DNA of 64,000 bases from Verrucomicrobia bacterium LW23 (GTDB lineage Bacteria; Verrucomicrobiota; Verrucomicrobiia; Methylacidiphilales; UBA1321). The stretch's first letter is position 1. The number at the start of each line of letters is the position of its first letter. Positions 34,182-42,129 of the stretch are shown in pieces. Below the pieces are notes generated by a model. It saw only the letters and a list, made by a program, of their open reading frames with translations, was not told where the DNA came from and did not search any database. The translations under genes and the position numbers were made by a program. The stretch is from positions 1 to 64,000 of the forward strand of contig QAZA01000011.1 in assembly GCA_003054695.1 (NCBI GenBank), in the 5' to 3' direction.

Positions 34182-35222
34182 ATGGCTATTACACGAGGAG
34201 TTAAGCACGGGGCGCCGCAGCGCATCGTTATTTACGCGCCGCAAGGCTTTGGCAAGACGACACTTGCCACCTGGTTTCCGTCGCCGGTGATCATTGACGC
34301 GGAGGACGGAAGCGGTCAGTTGGACGTCGCCCGCGTGGAGGTGAAGTGCTGGCTGGATATCGAGCGCGGTATTGCGGAAGCGATTGCGGCGCGCGAGTTT
34401 CGCACGCTGGTGCTGGATACGATTGACTGGGTGGAAGCCCGCCTGATCAAGCATATCCTTGCGGAGGAGAATGTTACGGCGCTTGCCAAGATCGGCAAAG
34501 GGTACGGCGAAGGCTACGGCGTGTTGTCCGACAAGATGACCAGCTTCCTTACCGTTACGCTGCAAAAGGCGCGCGATGCGGGGATGCACGTGGTGTTGCT
34601 GGCGCACACGCACCCTAAGCCGTACTCGCCGCCCGGCCAGCTGGCGTACGATCGGCACGCGCTGAAATTGAGCAAGCACAGCAGTTCCATCGTGCAGGAG
34701 TGGGCCGACGCGGTGCTGTTTGGCGATTGGGATTTGTCGATCGATAAGAAGGACGGCAAAGGCCAGGTTCGCAACGGCACCGGCAAAACGCGCATGCTCT
34801 ACACGGATCACGATCCGAGGCACGACGCGAAGAATCGGCACGGCCTGGCGCCGGTTCTGCCGTGGTGCTGGGAGTCGATCGCGCCTATCGTGGCGACCGC
34901 TCCGAAAGCGGAGCCCGCACCTTCCGCGCCTCCCGCCGAGGCTACGCCCGCGCCCGCATCATCTCCGGCCCCGGCCACCGCCCCGACTGGAGAGCTAAGT
35001 GTGCTTGAGCGGCTTGACGCCGCACTGGACCGCGCGTGGCAGGAAGCCGGCACTCGTTACCTGGTGGGCACCGGTAAGTTGCCTAAAGGCAAGGAGATGC
35101 GCGACCTTATGGAGATCAAGCCGGACTATCTCCAGCGTGTCGTGACCGATCCCGAGGGCTTCCGCCAGCGCGTAAGCGCCTGGCACGACGAGCTCGCCGC
35201 GAAGGAGGACGCCTGTGGCTAA
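34182..35222 (+). CDS. Sak4-like RecA-fold ATPase (single-strand annealing partner)
   Basis: The 346-residue protein has a Walker A APQGFGKTT (residues 19-27), a Walker B LVLDTIDW near 77, and an Ala/Pro-rich linker after residue 240. This matches the phage AAA_24/Sak4 family of RecA-like recombinases that anneal or exchange strands. The adjoining PD-(D/E)XK nuclease and SSB-like genes complete a phage recombination set. It overlaps the next gene by 8 bases. Confidence 0.8.
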   Translation: MAITRGVKHGAPQRIVIYAPQGFGKTTLATWFPSPVIIDAEDGSGQLDVARVEVKCWLDIERGIAEAIAAREFRTLVLDTIDWVEARLIKHILAEENVTALAKIGKGYGEGYGVLSDKMTSFLTVTLQKARDAGMHVVLLAHTHPKPYSPPGQLAYDRHALKLSKHSSSIVQEWADAVLFGDWDLSIDKKDGKGQVRNGTGKTRMLYTDHDPRHDAKNRHGLAPVLPWCWESIAPIVATAPKAEPAPSAPPAEATPAPASSPAPATAPTGELSVLERLDAALDRAWQEAGTRYLVGTGKLPKGKEMRDLMEIKPDYLQRVVTDPEGFRQRVSAWHDELAAKEDACG

Positions 35223-36435
35223 GGCGCCGTCGGATCCCCGCCCGCACCACCCGCTCTCGCCCTCCAACTGGACGAAGTGGGTGAAGTGCCCCGGCTTTGA
35301 GAAGCTGCGCGACGAGGACGAAGCGTCGCGCGCCCGGCTGGAGCGCGGTAACCGGGCGCATCGGATGCTTGAAGCCGCCCTGACCGGCGAGCCTGTGCAG
35401 GACTCCGGCGAGGACGCGTGCGACCTTTGGGAGCAGGCCGAGTGGGCGGCGGGCGAAATCATGCGTTCCGCCCCGTGCAACCTGCGCGTCGAAGTGCAGC
35501 TGAAAATGCCGGACTACGCTCCGAAGTACTTCGGCTACGCCGACGTGACCGCCGATGGCCACGTGTGGGATCTCAAAACCGGCTACTTTGACGACGGCTA
35601 CCGAGCGCAGCTTGCCGGCTATGCTCTGGCCGTCATGGATTTTGAGATGCGCAGCGAGCTGACGCTGCACCTGCTCTATTCGGAATGCCAGCGCCATGAG
35701 GAATGGACGCTGACCTACGTCGAAGCCGCCGCCATCGCCCGCGACGTGCTTGCCGCGCGGGCGGCGGCGGTGGAGAAGCGCGAAGGGCTTGTTGCCGGCG
35801 AGATTTGCGGCCGCTGTGCCCTGGCCGGCACCTGCCCGGCCCTGGCCGCCGCCGCAGCGCCAGCAGTCGAAGCCGCCGTGGAGCTGATGCCGGCGGAGGA
35901 TGTCCCGCACTTGCCGGCCGGCGCCGGCCCATTGACTTCGGAAAGCGTGACGAGCGATCCACTTGCCGCCGGGCGGTTCCTCTTCGCCTTCAAGGCGATG
36001 GAAGATATCGCCGGCCGCGCGGAGGCATTCGTTCGCGCGGAGCTGCTGGACGGCCGGCCCGTTCCCGGCTTCGAACTGCAAAACGGCTCGTCGCCGTCCT
36101 ACGTTCCGGCGGAGGAGGTTGTGCGATGGGCTTCATCCATAGGCGCCGATCGGATCATTACTGCCTACGGCGGAATGCCGGTTGCCAGCTTCAAGAAGCT
36201 CTATGCGCAAGTCTTTCCCGACAAAGAATTTCCGCCCGCAATCACCCATCAGGGCAAAGGCTTTAAGCGCCTCTGCCGTGTCAAACCTCGCAAAAGCAAA
36301 AAGGCCAAAGCCTTACCGCTTAGCCTGCAATTGTCAGAACCAACCAACATACACAACCCAACATGCCCAGCTACTATTCTACAGGAGAAGCCGAGAACTT
36401 TAAGCCGCTGCAACCCGGCGAGTACGTTTTCATGA
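35215..36435 (+). CDS. PD-(D/E)XK nuclease, Cas4/DUF2800-like, with Cys cluster
   Basis: The 406-residue protein starts at GTG 35215 with an N-terminal Cys (KCPGFEKL, Cys25), has the catalytic pattern GYADVTADGHVWDLKTG (Asp110, Asp119-Leu-Lys121) and QLAGY (Gln132), and the triad CGRCALAGTC (Cys198, Cys201, Cys207). One early Cys plus three late Cys is the arrangement of Cas4/AddB-type 4Fe-4S nucleases. It should resect DNA ends as a 5' or 3' exonuclease for recombination. It overlaps the next gene by 73 bases in another frame. Confidence 0.8.
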   Translation: MAKAPSDPRPHHPLSPSNWTKWVKCPGFEKLRDEDEASRARLERGNRAHRMLEAALTGEPVQDSGEDACDLWEQAEWAAGEIMRSAPCNLRVEVQLKMPDYAPKYFGYADVTADGHVWDLKTGYFDDGYRAQLAGYALAVMDFEMRSELTLHLLYSECQRHEEWTLTYVEAAAIARDVLAARAAAVEKREGLVAGEICGRCALAGTCPALAAAAAPAVEAAVELMPAEDVPHLPAGAGPLTSESVTSDPLAAGRFLFAFKAMEDIAGRAEAFVRAELLDGRPVPGFELQNGSSPSYVPAEEVVRWASSIGADRIITAYGGMPVASFKKLYAQVFPDKEFPPAITHQGKGFKRLCRVKPRKSKKAKALPLSLQLSEPTNIHNPTCPATILQEKPRTLSRCNPASTFS

Positions 36436-36929
36436 TTACCGCCGCCGAAGAGCGCGACGTGGATGGCACGCCGATCATCCGCATGACGCTGACCGAGGAG
36501 AACTCGGAGCTGAAAGTGTCTGACACCCTTTGGTTTACGGAAAAGGCGATCTGGCGCATCGACCAGTTCCGCGCCGCCTGTGGCCAACCGCTAAAGAAGG
36601 GCGAGCACGTCAGCATCTACCCGAGCGAGTTGACCGGCCTCGTGTTGCGCGCCCGCACGAAGATCAAAAACGGCTACGCCGAAGTGCAGGCGTTCCTCGT
36701 CCCGACTGCCGACCAGCCTTTGCCGGACACCTGGCGCGGCATGCTCATCAATCGCGCCGGCACCTCGGCGCCTCCCGCCCGCCCGGCTGCGGCGCCCACC
36801 GGCTACGCGCGCCAGAATGCCGGCGCGGCACCTGCGCCGTCGCGTCCCGCCCAGCAGTATCAGCGCCCGGCGCCCGCCGGAGCTGCCAGGCAGGAAGAAA
36901 GCTCGCCCTTCAACGACGGGGGCTTCTAA
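36363..36929 (+). CDS. Phage single-stranded DNA-binding protein-like (DUF669-like)
   Basis: The 188-residue protein has an OB-like beta-rich N-terminal region (QPGEYVFMITAAEERDVDGT, IIRMTLTEENSELKVSDTLW), a Pro/Ala-rich linker, and a terminal SSPFNDGGF tip that recalls an SSB acidic/aromatic tail. It sits directly after the nuclease. The layout fits phage ssDNA-binding proteins of the DUF669/DUF2815 sort. The family call is tentative. Confidence 0.65.
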   Translation: MPSYYSTGEAENFKPLQPGEYVFMITAAEERDVDGTPIIRMTLTEENSELKVSDTLWFTEKAIWRIDQFRAACGQPLKKGEHVSIYPSELTGLVLRARTKIKNGYAEVQAFLVPTADQPLPDTWRGMLINRAGTSAPPARPAAAPTGYARQNAGAAPAPSRPAQQYQRPAPAGAARQEESSPFNDGGF

Positions 36930-36931
36930 CC

Positions 36932-37219
36932 ATGGCGACCACCATCGCCACCGCCACGCCAGACGCCCCAAAGTTGGGGCGCTGGCACACCGTCGATGAC
37001 GCCCACGGCTCGCCGCGCGACCGCCCCTGGGACAAATGGAGCTGCGTACTCCCGACGCACGTCTGGTGCACGCTTTCCTTCGCCGGCTGGATCCCGCGCG
37101 GATACACTATAGAGTGGTCGCACTTCAACCCGGTGCGCGCCCGCTGGTGCAAGATGCGCATCGTCCGCCTGGAGGACAAGCCGCGCGAGTGGCACATGCA
37201 AATGTGGAGGGCGGAATAA
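36932..37219 (+). CDS. Hypothetical small phage protein
   Basis: The 95-residue protein contains DKWSCVLPTHVWCTLSFAGW and FNPVRARWCKMRIVRLEDK. The Trp/Cys-rich content suggests a compact fold. I do not recognise it. It starts 2 bases after the SSB-like gene and so belongs to the same transcript. Confidence 0.5.
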   Translation: MATTIATATPDAPKLGRWHTVDDAHGSPRDRPWDKWSCVLPTHVWCTLSFAGWIPRGYTIEWSHFNPVRARWCKMRIVRLEDKPREWHMQMWRAE

Positions 37220-37222
37220 ACC

Positions 37223-37647
37223 GTGCCGTCGCCCTCCGCCGCCCCGCCGCCGCCAGCGCCGACGCCAGCGCCGACGCCCCCCAGCTCGTCGGCCTGGCGC
37301 CTGACGCTGGAAGTTGCGGCGCCGGTGCCCAGCCTCAACGCGCTGTTCGCGGCAAACCCGTGGGAGCGCGAGCGCATCAAGCGCGACATCCAGCGCAGCG
37401 TGCTCGAGGCGCTATCGGCAGAGCGCCAGTCGGTTGCCAGCGCTACCGCGTCCGAATCATCTCCCACCGCCGCCGCCTGCTCGATCAGGACAACGCTTGC
37501 GCCAAGTACCATATCGACAGCCTTCGCTACGCTGGCCTGCTACCTAATGACGCGCCGGCGCTCTGCCGCATCGAGCCGGTCGAGCAAATCCAAGTCGCCA
37601 CGGAGGCCGAGGAAAAAACCGTAGTCGTGCTGGACGAACTGCAATGA
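37223..37647 (+). pseudogene. RusA-like Holliday junction resolvase with apparent frameshift
   Basis: Two frames each encode part of one protein. The first (from GTG 37223) gives a Pro/Ala-rich start, WRLTLEVAAPVPSLNALFA and ERERIKRDIQRSVLEAL. The second, one base back, supplies YRVRIISHRRRLLDQDNACA, KYHIDSLRYAGLLPND and ends EEKTVVVLDELQ. The second part has the RusA Asp pattern (DxDN...K...DSL...D). The switch lies near 37385-37445 and I see no slippery heptamer. RusA cuts Holliday junctions in phage recombination. It may be a single-base deletion or a sequencing error. Confidence 0.7.
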
Positions 37648-37889
37648 ATCGAAAAGCCGCCGCCCCTTCCCGCGCCACCGCCGCCCGCCCCTGGGTTATC
37701 CAAGTCGCCCCCGGCCGCTGGATCGCCCGCAGTCACCGCAGCCTCGGCTTTTGCTCCACCCTGCCCGAAGCCCGCCACTATCCCACCCGCGCCAGCGCCG
37801 AGACCGGCCTGCGCATTCTCCGCCGCAATTGGTCCATGCCCATGCGCGAGGCGCGAATTTGCCGCTTACATCCAATCCTGAAAAGGTAA
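37644..37889 (+). CDS. Hypothetical basic phage protein
   Basis: The 81-residue protein overlaps the RusA-like stop by 4 bases (ATGA). It is rich in Arg and Ala (WVIQVAPGRWIARSHRSLGF and TGLRILRRNWSM). It could bind nucleic acid, but no motif supports this. Confidence 0.45.
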   Translation: MNRKAAAPSRATAARPWVIQVAPGRWIARSHRSLGFCSTLPEARHYPTRASAETGLRILRRNWSMPMREARICRLHPILKR

Positions 37890-37892
37890 ATT

Positions 37893-38105
37893 ATGTACTC
37901 AATTCCAGAACAAAAGCCTGTAGACGCATACGCTAAGGACGGATACATCCACATTAGACAAGATGAGGAAAATGATTATCCTTCCATAATTAAGGTTCTT
38001 CCTCAGAACTACCCAATCTTGTTAAAGATGCTCGAAAGAGCCTATAATGATATTGGAACTGAAAACGAATATATTACTGAGGAGAAAGAAGGAGATCAGG
38101 TATGA
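37893..38105 (+). CDS. Hypothetical small phage protein, AT-rich
   Basis: The 70-residue acidic protein (YSIPEQKPVDAYAKDGYIHI, DEENDYPSIIKVLPQNY) is clearly AT-richer than its neighbours and overlaps the next gene by 4 bases (ATGA). No family is recognised. The composition hints at recent transfer. Confidence 0.5.
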   Translation: MYSIPEQKPVDAYAKDGYIHIRQDEENDYPSIIKVLPQNYPILLKMLERAYNDIGTENEYITEEKEGDQV

Positions 38106-38968
38106 TCTATCGTGTTCGTGATTGGAACGATAATTTCGAGAACAATCGGACTCGCGATCTGAAACGACTCGAATGGCTTCCGGTGCCAAATAAACACGAT
38201 GGAGACGGATATACAGAGCTGCTTGACCATCCTAATGGCCTTGCGCACTTTGGCGCTTGGGTGCTGATCTTGCAGGTCGCATCCAAGTGTCAGGAACGCG
38301 GCACCTTGCTGCGAGATTCCCGCACCGGCCTGCGCCATGATGCAGCGCCGTACGATGCTGCCAGTTTGGCGCGCGTCACCCGAGCGCCACGCAAGATTTT
38401 TGAAGAAGCGTTGCCACGATTGATTTCGATCGGATGGCTGGAGGAAGTCCAGACATTAGCGGAGGGGGAAGCCCTCAGCGAAGGCGATGCAACATCTTCC
38501 AAATCAAGCGATTGCGAGCTTAAGCATTCCGATGTCGCACCCGCATGCGGCATTCCCGCACCTTCCTGCGACATTCCCGCACCCCGTGGCGGAAAAGTGT
38601 CGATGGAAGGGAATGGAATGGAAAGACAGAGAGAGTGTGGGGGCGCGAGCGCGCCTGCGCTACCGCGAACAGTCGAAGATGCGATCGCTGCCGCCGGAAT
38701 CGCCGGCATACCTCGAGATTTTATCTCGACGGTCTGGCATCAGCACGAAGGCACAAGCTGGGTGGATGCAGTGGGGAGGCCAATCACCAACTGGCTCGCT
38801 TACGTGACGGCACGCTGGAGCAAGGAGCGCAGCGCAGTAGCGGAGCGAGCGGCAAATCGCAGCAATGGAAGACCCATCGGAGTCGGCAGCTTGAAGCCGC
38901 AACACGCCCAGCCCAGCGAAGCACCGCAAGCCCCGAGCGCACCGCGTCGCAACAGGCAGGCATTCTGA
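38102..38968 (+). CDS. Phage replication-initiation-like protein
   Basis: The 288-residue protein opens with a winged-helix-type region (RLEWLPVPNKHDGDGY, AHFGAWVLILQVASKCQERG) seen in phage replisome organisers and DnaD/O-like proteins, followed by a linker with repeated 'SCDIPAP' style segments and a C-terminal region with WHQHEGTSWVDAVGR. It stands immediately upstream of a DnaC-like helicase loader, the usual pairing. The family call rests on architecture and context. Confidence 0.6.
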   Translation: MIYRVRDWNDNFENNRTRDLKRLEWLPVPNKHDGDGYTELLDHPNGLAHFGAWVLILQVASKCQERGTLLRDSRTGLRHDAAPYDAASLARVTRAPRKIFEEALPRLISIGWLEEVQTLAEGEALSEGDATSSKSSDCELKHSDVAPACGIPAPSCDIPAPRGGKVSMEGNGMERQRECGGASAPALPRTVEDAIAAAGIAGIPRDFISTVWHQHEGTSWVDAVGRPITNWLAYVTARWSKERSAVAERAANRSNGRPIGVGSLKPQHAQPSEAPQAPSAPRRNRQAF

Positions 38969-39143
38969 TGCCTTCCAAGCCCTTCCCCAAAGGACAGAAA
39001 GACGTATTGCGCGGCGTTTCATGGGCTCCAGCCCAGCCGCGCTGATCCGCTAAGCCGCTCAGTCCACGGCGATCCACGCCAGTCCACGATTGTCCATTTT
39101 GTCCACGTTTCCTGTCCACGCACCGCACCTCAACTCCGCAACC

Positions 39144-40052
39144 ATGACGACCACAAGCACTTCCACCGCCGGCACCTTCCACGACGTTCCCCGCCGCTTC
39201 TGGCCCAGCCTCGCCCACCCGCGCATAGCCTGGCCCAGCCGCCCCTTGGCGCTGGTGCACGGCCCGACCGGCACCGGCAAGACGCACGAAGTCTGCAACG
39301 CCGTGTACGCCCGGCTGCGCGCCGCCGGCGGACACGCCCACTACGTCACCCACGCCGGCCTCACCACCGCCGTGCTGCGCGCCATCGACTCCGGCGACGG
39401 CAAAGCGGCCGTCGTCGATAAATACCAGGCCACGCCCGTGCTGGTGCTCGACGAGTTCGCCGCCACCGCCAAAGACATGGCCGATGCCAGCTACAGCACC
39501 GCCCGCGACATCATCTTCCACCGCACCGCCAACCTCCTCCCCACGTTCATCGTCACCAACTGCACGCTCACCTGGCTACGCGAGCACCTCGACCCCGCGT
39601 TCTACGCCCGCCTCACCTGCGACCACCGCGACGAAAGCGAGGAGATCGAAATCGCCACCCCACCCACCGCGCGCGGCTTCGGCCGCCCCTGGCAAGGCGA
39701 CCGCCTGCCCGATCCCGACTGGATGCCCGCCTTGATGACGCTGCTTTCGGACGTCACCTGGAACGTAACGGGCGAGCCTATGTCCATTCCCTTCATGGGT
39801 AAGTCCATGGCGTTCTCCGCTTCATACAGAGCAAAGATGCTTTGCGCAGGCGCTTGGCAATGGCTGGAAGCCACAAAGCCGGCGCAGCTTTCCGTATTGC
39901 AAGAGCTCTACCTGTTGGAAGAATGCGAGTTTAATAAAATATTTATTGACGCGGCGTCTGCAACTACGAAGCGTCGTAGTTCATGCCCATCACTGATGAC
40001 ATCGCAAACTCAAAACACGCAAGCTATCAACACCATCCTGTCGACGATATAG
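39144..40052 (+). CDS. DnaC-like helicase loader ATPase
   Basis: The 302-residue AAA ATPase has a Walker A GPTGTGKT at residues 40-47 and a Walker B VLVLDEF at 99-105. It has the compact domain of phage DnaC/IstB-type loaders: TFIVTNCTLTWLREHLDPAF (sensor-like Asn) and ARLTCDHRDE. It should load the replicative helicase onto the phage origin with the upstream protein. The ATG at 39144 is chosen over a frame extending to 39090 because the extension is Pro/Ser-rich and unlike the family. Confidence 0.8.
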   Translation: MTTTSTSTAGTFHDVPRRFWPSLAHPRIAWPSRPLALVHGPTGTGKTHEVCNAVYARLRAAGGHAHYVTHAGLTTAVLRAIDSGDGKAAVVDKYQATPVLVLDEFAATAKDMADASYSTARDIIFHRTANLLPTFIVTNCTLTWLREHLDPAFYARLTCDHRDESEEIEIATPPTARGFGRPWQGDRLPDPDWMPALMTLLSDVTWNVTGEPMSIPFMGKSMAFSASYRAKMLCAGAWQWLEATKPAQLSVLQELYLLEECEFNKIFIDAASATTKRRSSCPSLMTSQTQNTQAINTILSTI

Positions 40053-40405
40053 AGCCCGAGGAGCGAGCGGAGAAGCCGGAAGAGAACAAGCGCTTTATCC
40101 AGGCGCTATCGCGCTTGCTGCATTACATCAATAGCCAAAGCGATCCGCGCCGCGCTGTTTACGAGATCTACTTTGCTATTGGCAAAGATGTCGCGCTTGG
40201 CCTTACGGAAGTGGATATGGCGAAGCGCTATGGCATTAGCAAACAGGCGTTCAGCCACGGTGTTGTGCAATGCCGCAAGGCGCTGGGATTGCCTTCGCTG
40301 CAGCGTAGCGAGGCGGCGTGCAGGAAGTTCGCGTTGACTCACGAGCGCCAGCATGGCCCTCGCACCTGCCCTGTCGTCGCCGAAACCGTCGCAATCGCAG
40401 CCTAA
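39983..40405 (+). CDS. Sigma-70 region 4-like HTH protein
   Basis: The 140-residue protein carries LGLTEVDMAKRYGISKQAFS then HGVVQCRKALGL, a helix-turn-helix like sigma factor region 4 or phage late activators. It overlaps the DnaC-like gene by 70 bases in another frame. It may regulate late transcription. Confidence 0.6.
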   Translation: MPITDDIANSKHASYQHHPVDDIEPEERAEKPEENKRFIQALSRLLHYINSQSDPRRAVYEIYFAIGKDVALGLTEVDMAKRYGISKQAFSHGVVQCRKALGLPSLQRSEAACRKFALTHERQHGPRTCPVVAETVAIAA

Positions 40406-40412
40406 CGCCCTG

Positions 40413-41042
40413 ATGCTGCCCCACGTTGACGCCAGCATGATCGGCATCGACTTCCCCGAGTCGATTACGGAAGAGCAGTTTCGCGAGGTGGGATCGCTGA
40501 TCGCTGGCGTGCAGCGGTCCCTGCCCTGGTATTGGGGCGACTGGCTCGCCTTCGCCTCGCAGTCCGCCACCCGTGCCGGCCGCAACGCGCGCATGCACAT
40601 CGACGACGGTCCCGCGCTCTACCACCTGGCCGAAGAGCTGTCGCACCTCAGCTACCAGACGCTTCGCAACTACAAATCCGTGTGCGAGGCCATCCCGTTG
40701 TACCGGCGAAAGTACAGCCTAAGCTTCACCCACCACCAGATCGTCGCCAACATCCCCGACCCCGCCGAGCAAGACAACTGGCTCGACGAAGCCGAAAAGA
40801 AAGGCTGGAGCGTGAGCGAACTACGCATGGCCATCCGCCTGGCCTACCGCACCGAAGAGCCCGTCGAAGGCCGCGACGACGGCTCCCGCCGCTCGCAGAT
40901 TCTGAGGGAGATGGAGAGCCTCGCCAGCTTGCTCAAGAAGGAGCGCGTAGAGGATCTGCCGCCGGCCACGCAAGATGTTTGGATGGAGCAGCTTAAGCCG
41001 ATTGTGGCGACGTATGAGATTCTGTGCGAGTTGAGAGAGTAG
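40413..41042 (+). CDS. Hypothetical DNA-binding-like phage protein
   Basis: The 209-residue protein (starting MLPHVDASMIGIDFPESI) contains LPWYWGDWLAFASQSA, LSHLSYQTLRNYKSVCEAIP, and HHQIVANIPDPAEQDNWLDEA followed by GWSVSELRMAI. This pattern occurs in phage and plasmid proteins with ParB/KorB-like helix-turn-helix segments. An in-frame ATG at 40353 would overlap the preceding gene; I prefer 40413. It is the last gene before the AT-rich cargo operon. Confidence 0.55.
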   Translation: MLPHVDASMIGIDFPESITEEQFREVGSLIAGVQRSLPWYWGDWLAFASQSATRAGRNARMHIDDGPALYHLAEELSHLSYQTLRNYKSVCEAIPLYRRKYSLSFTHHQIVANIPDPAEQDNWLDEAEKKGWSVSELRMAIRLAYRTEEPVEGRDDGSRRSQILREMESLASLLKKERVEDLPPATQDVWMEQLKPIVATYEILCELRE

Positions 41043-41127
41043 ACGTAAGATGGGTGGGAAGCATCGTGATACCTGCCGCACAAAATACATATTACCATTA
41101 AAAACTATTTGCTTACCCACATCCTAA

Positions 41128-42129
41128 ATGACAGTATTGGGTATGGCAGAACTTCAAGCAAGAATCGCTGAAATGGCAAACAGGGTGTCGAGTCAGATAT
41201 TTCGGCAATTCGGTTGGGAACGTCGGCCACACAAAGATGCGGATTGGCCGTGCTGTACGAAAGCACACAAGAAGAAAACGCATCCGAGCGACGTTGTGTT
41301 CTACTATGAGTCTCCGTTTCCAAAGGATAGCGGCCGAGTTTACCTCAATACTGACCTCAAAAGTTATGCCAAAGCGACGATCACAAAGGAAGCTGTTGAG
41401 AATGCATTGATTAGTTTGGCCATGGCAACAGAGTGTGCAAATAAGAGTCCGGATTGGCAAAAACTATATCAAGACACTCAATTAAATAGCAAAGTTTATG
41501 GAATGCTATTTATTTACAATCACGATCAAGAATATGACAAAGATTTTAAATCTCTATTGCTATCAATAACTTCATCTTTGATTAAGGTAAAAGCCGGATT
41601 TCGCCTTTTCATATTCGGACCAGAAGAAATACGATATCTACTTAGTATTGCTACAGATATGGCAATTCTTAGGCAAGAAAGCCGATTGCCAGATTTAGAG
41701 TACTGCAGGTTCTACCTTCCAGATTTGGTAAAACTTAGGGTTACACATAAAGAGCTACAGTCAGCCAGCGCGGAAATGTTGAAGATGCCGTGGCAAATTA
41801 TTAAGTATTCTCCACAGGAGGACAAAGTAGATCAACCTGGATACATCGTCTACTATAGAGGTGAATGCTCATCCTCTGATGAGCTCAAATTTCTTTTGGA
41901 CTACTTTTTCCGCTTTCAATTAGTTGGTGATAAGTCAACGATCCTAATCCGCGCACCGTTCGCTGTTAATGAAGCTACGAGTTACTTTGAAACGGCAAAA
42001 GAGCAGTATTGTCAAAAGTACTTTGGTTATAAAGATATCGACTCTCGCCTCAAAAAAATCACGCTTGAAAAAGTTATTTGCCAGCAAGCTAATTTCTCTA
42101 CTACCGAGCTCGGAATGGATCCACGATAA
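41128..42129 (+). CDS. Cargo operon gene A: putative PD-(D/E)XK nuclease
   Basis: The 333-residue protein has a candidate restriction-type nuclease core near its N-terminus: HPSDVVFYYESPFPKDSGRV then YLNTDLKSYAK, giving Asp55 and Asp76-Leu-Lys78, the PD...(D/E)xK layout. Glu31 lies upstream as a possible further ligand. Beyond residue 110 (TECANKSPDWQKLYQDTQLN) the fold is unknown. AT-rich and unlike the flanking phage genes, it is translationally coupled to gene B (TAATG, one base overlap). ATGs at 41128 and 41143 are both possible. The nuclease call is motif-based only. Confidence 0.55.
   Translation: MTVLGMAELQARIAEMANRVSSQIFRQFGWERRPHKDADWPCCTKAHKKKTHPSDVVFYYESPFPKDSGRVYLNTDLKSYAKATITKEAVENALISLAMATECANKSPDWQKLYQDTQLNSKVYGMLFIYNHDQEYDKDFKSLLLSITSSLIKVKAGFRLFIFGPEEIRYLLSIATDMAILRQESRLPDLEYCRFYLPDLVKLRVTHKELQSASAEMLKMPWQIIKYSPQEDKVDQPGYIVYYRGECSSSDELKFLLDYFFRFQLVGDKSTILIRAPFAVNEATSYFETAKEQYCQKYFGYKDIDSRLKKITLEKVICQQANFSTTELGMDPR

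Noticed and set aside
37385-37445. Programmed -1 frameshift site in the RusA-like gene
   Set aside because: No X-XXY-YYZ heptamer or clear downstream stem is visible. Indel or sequencing error is simpler.
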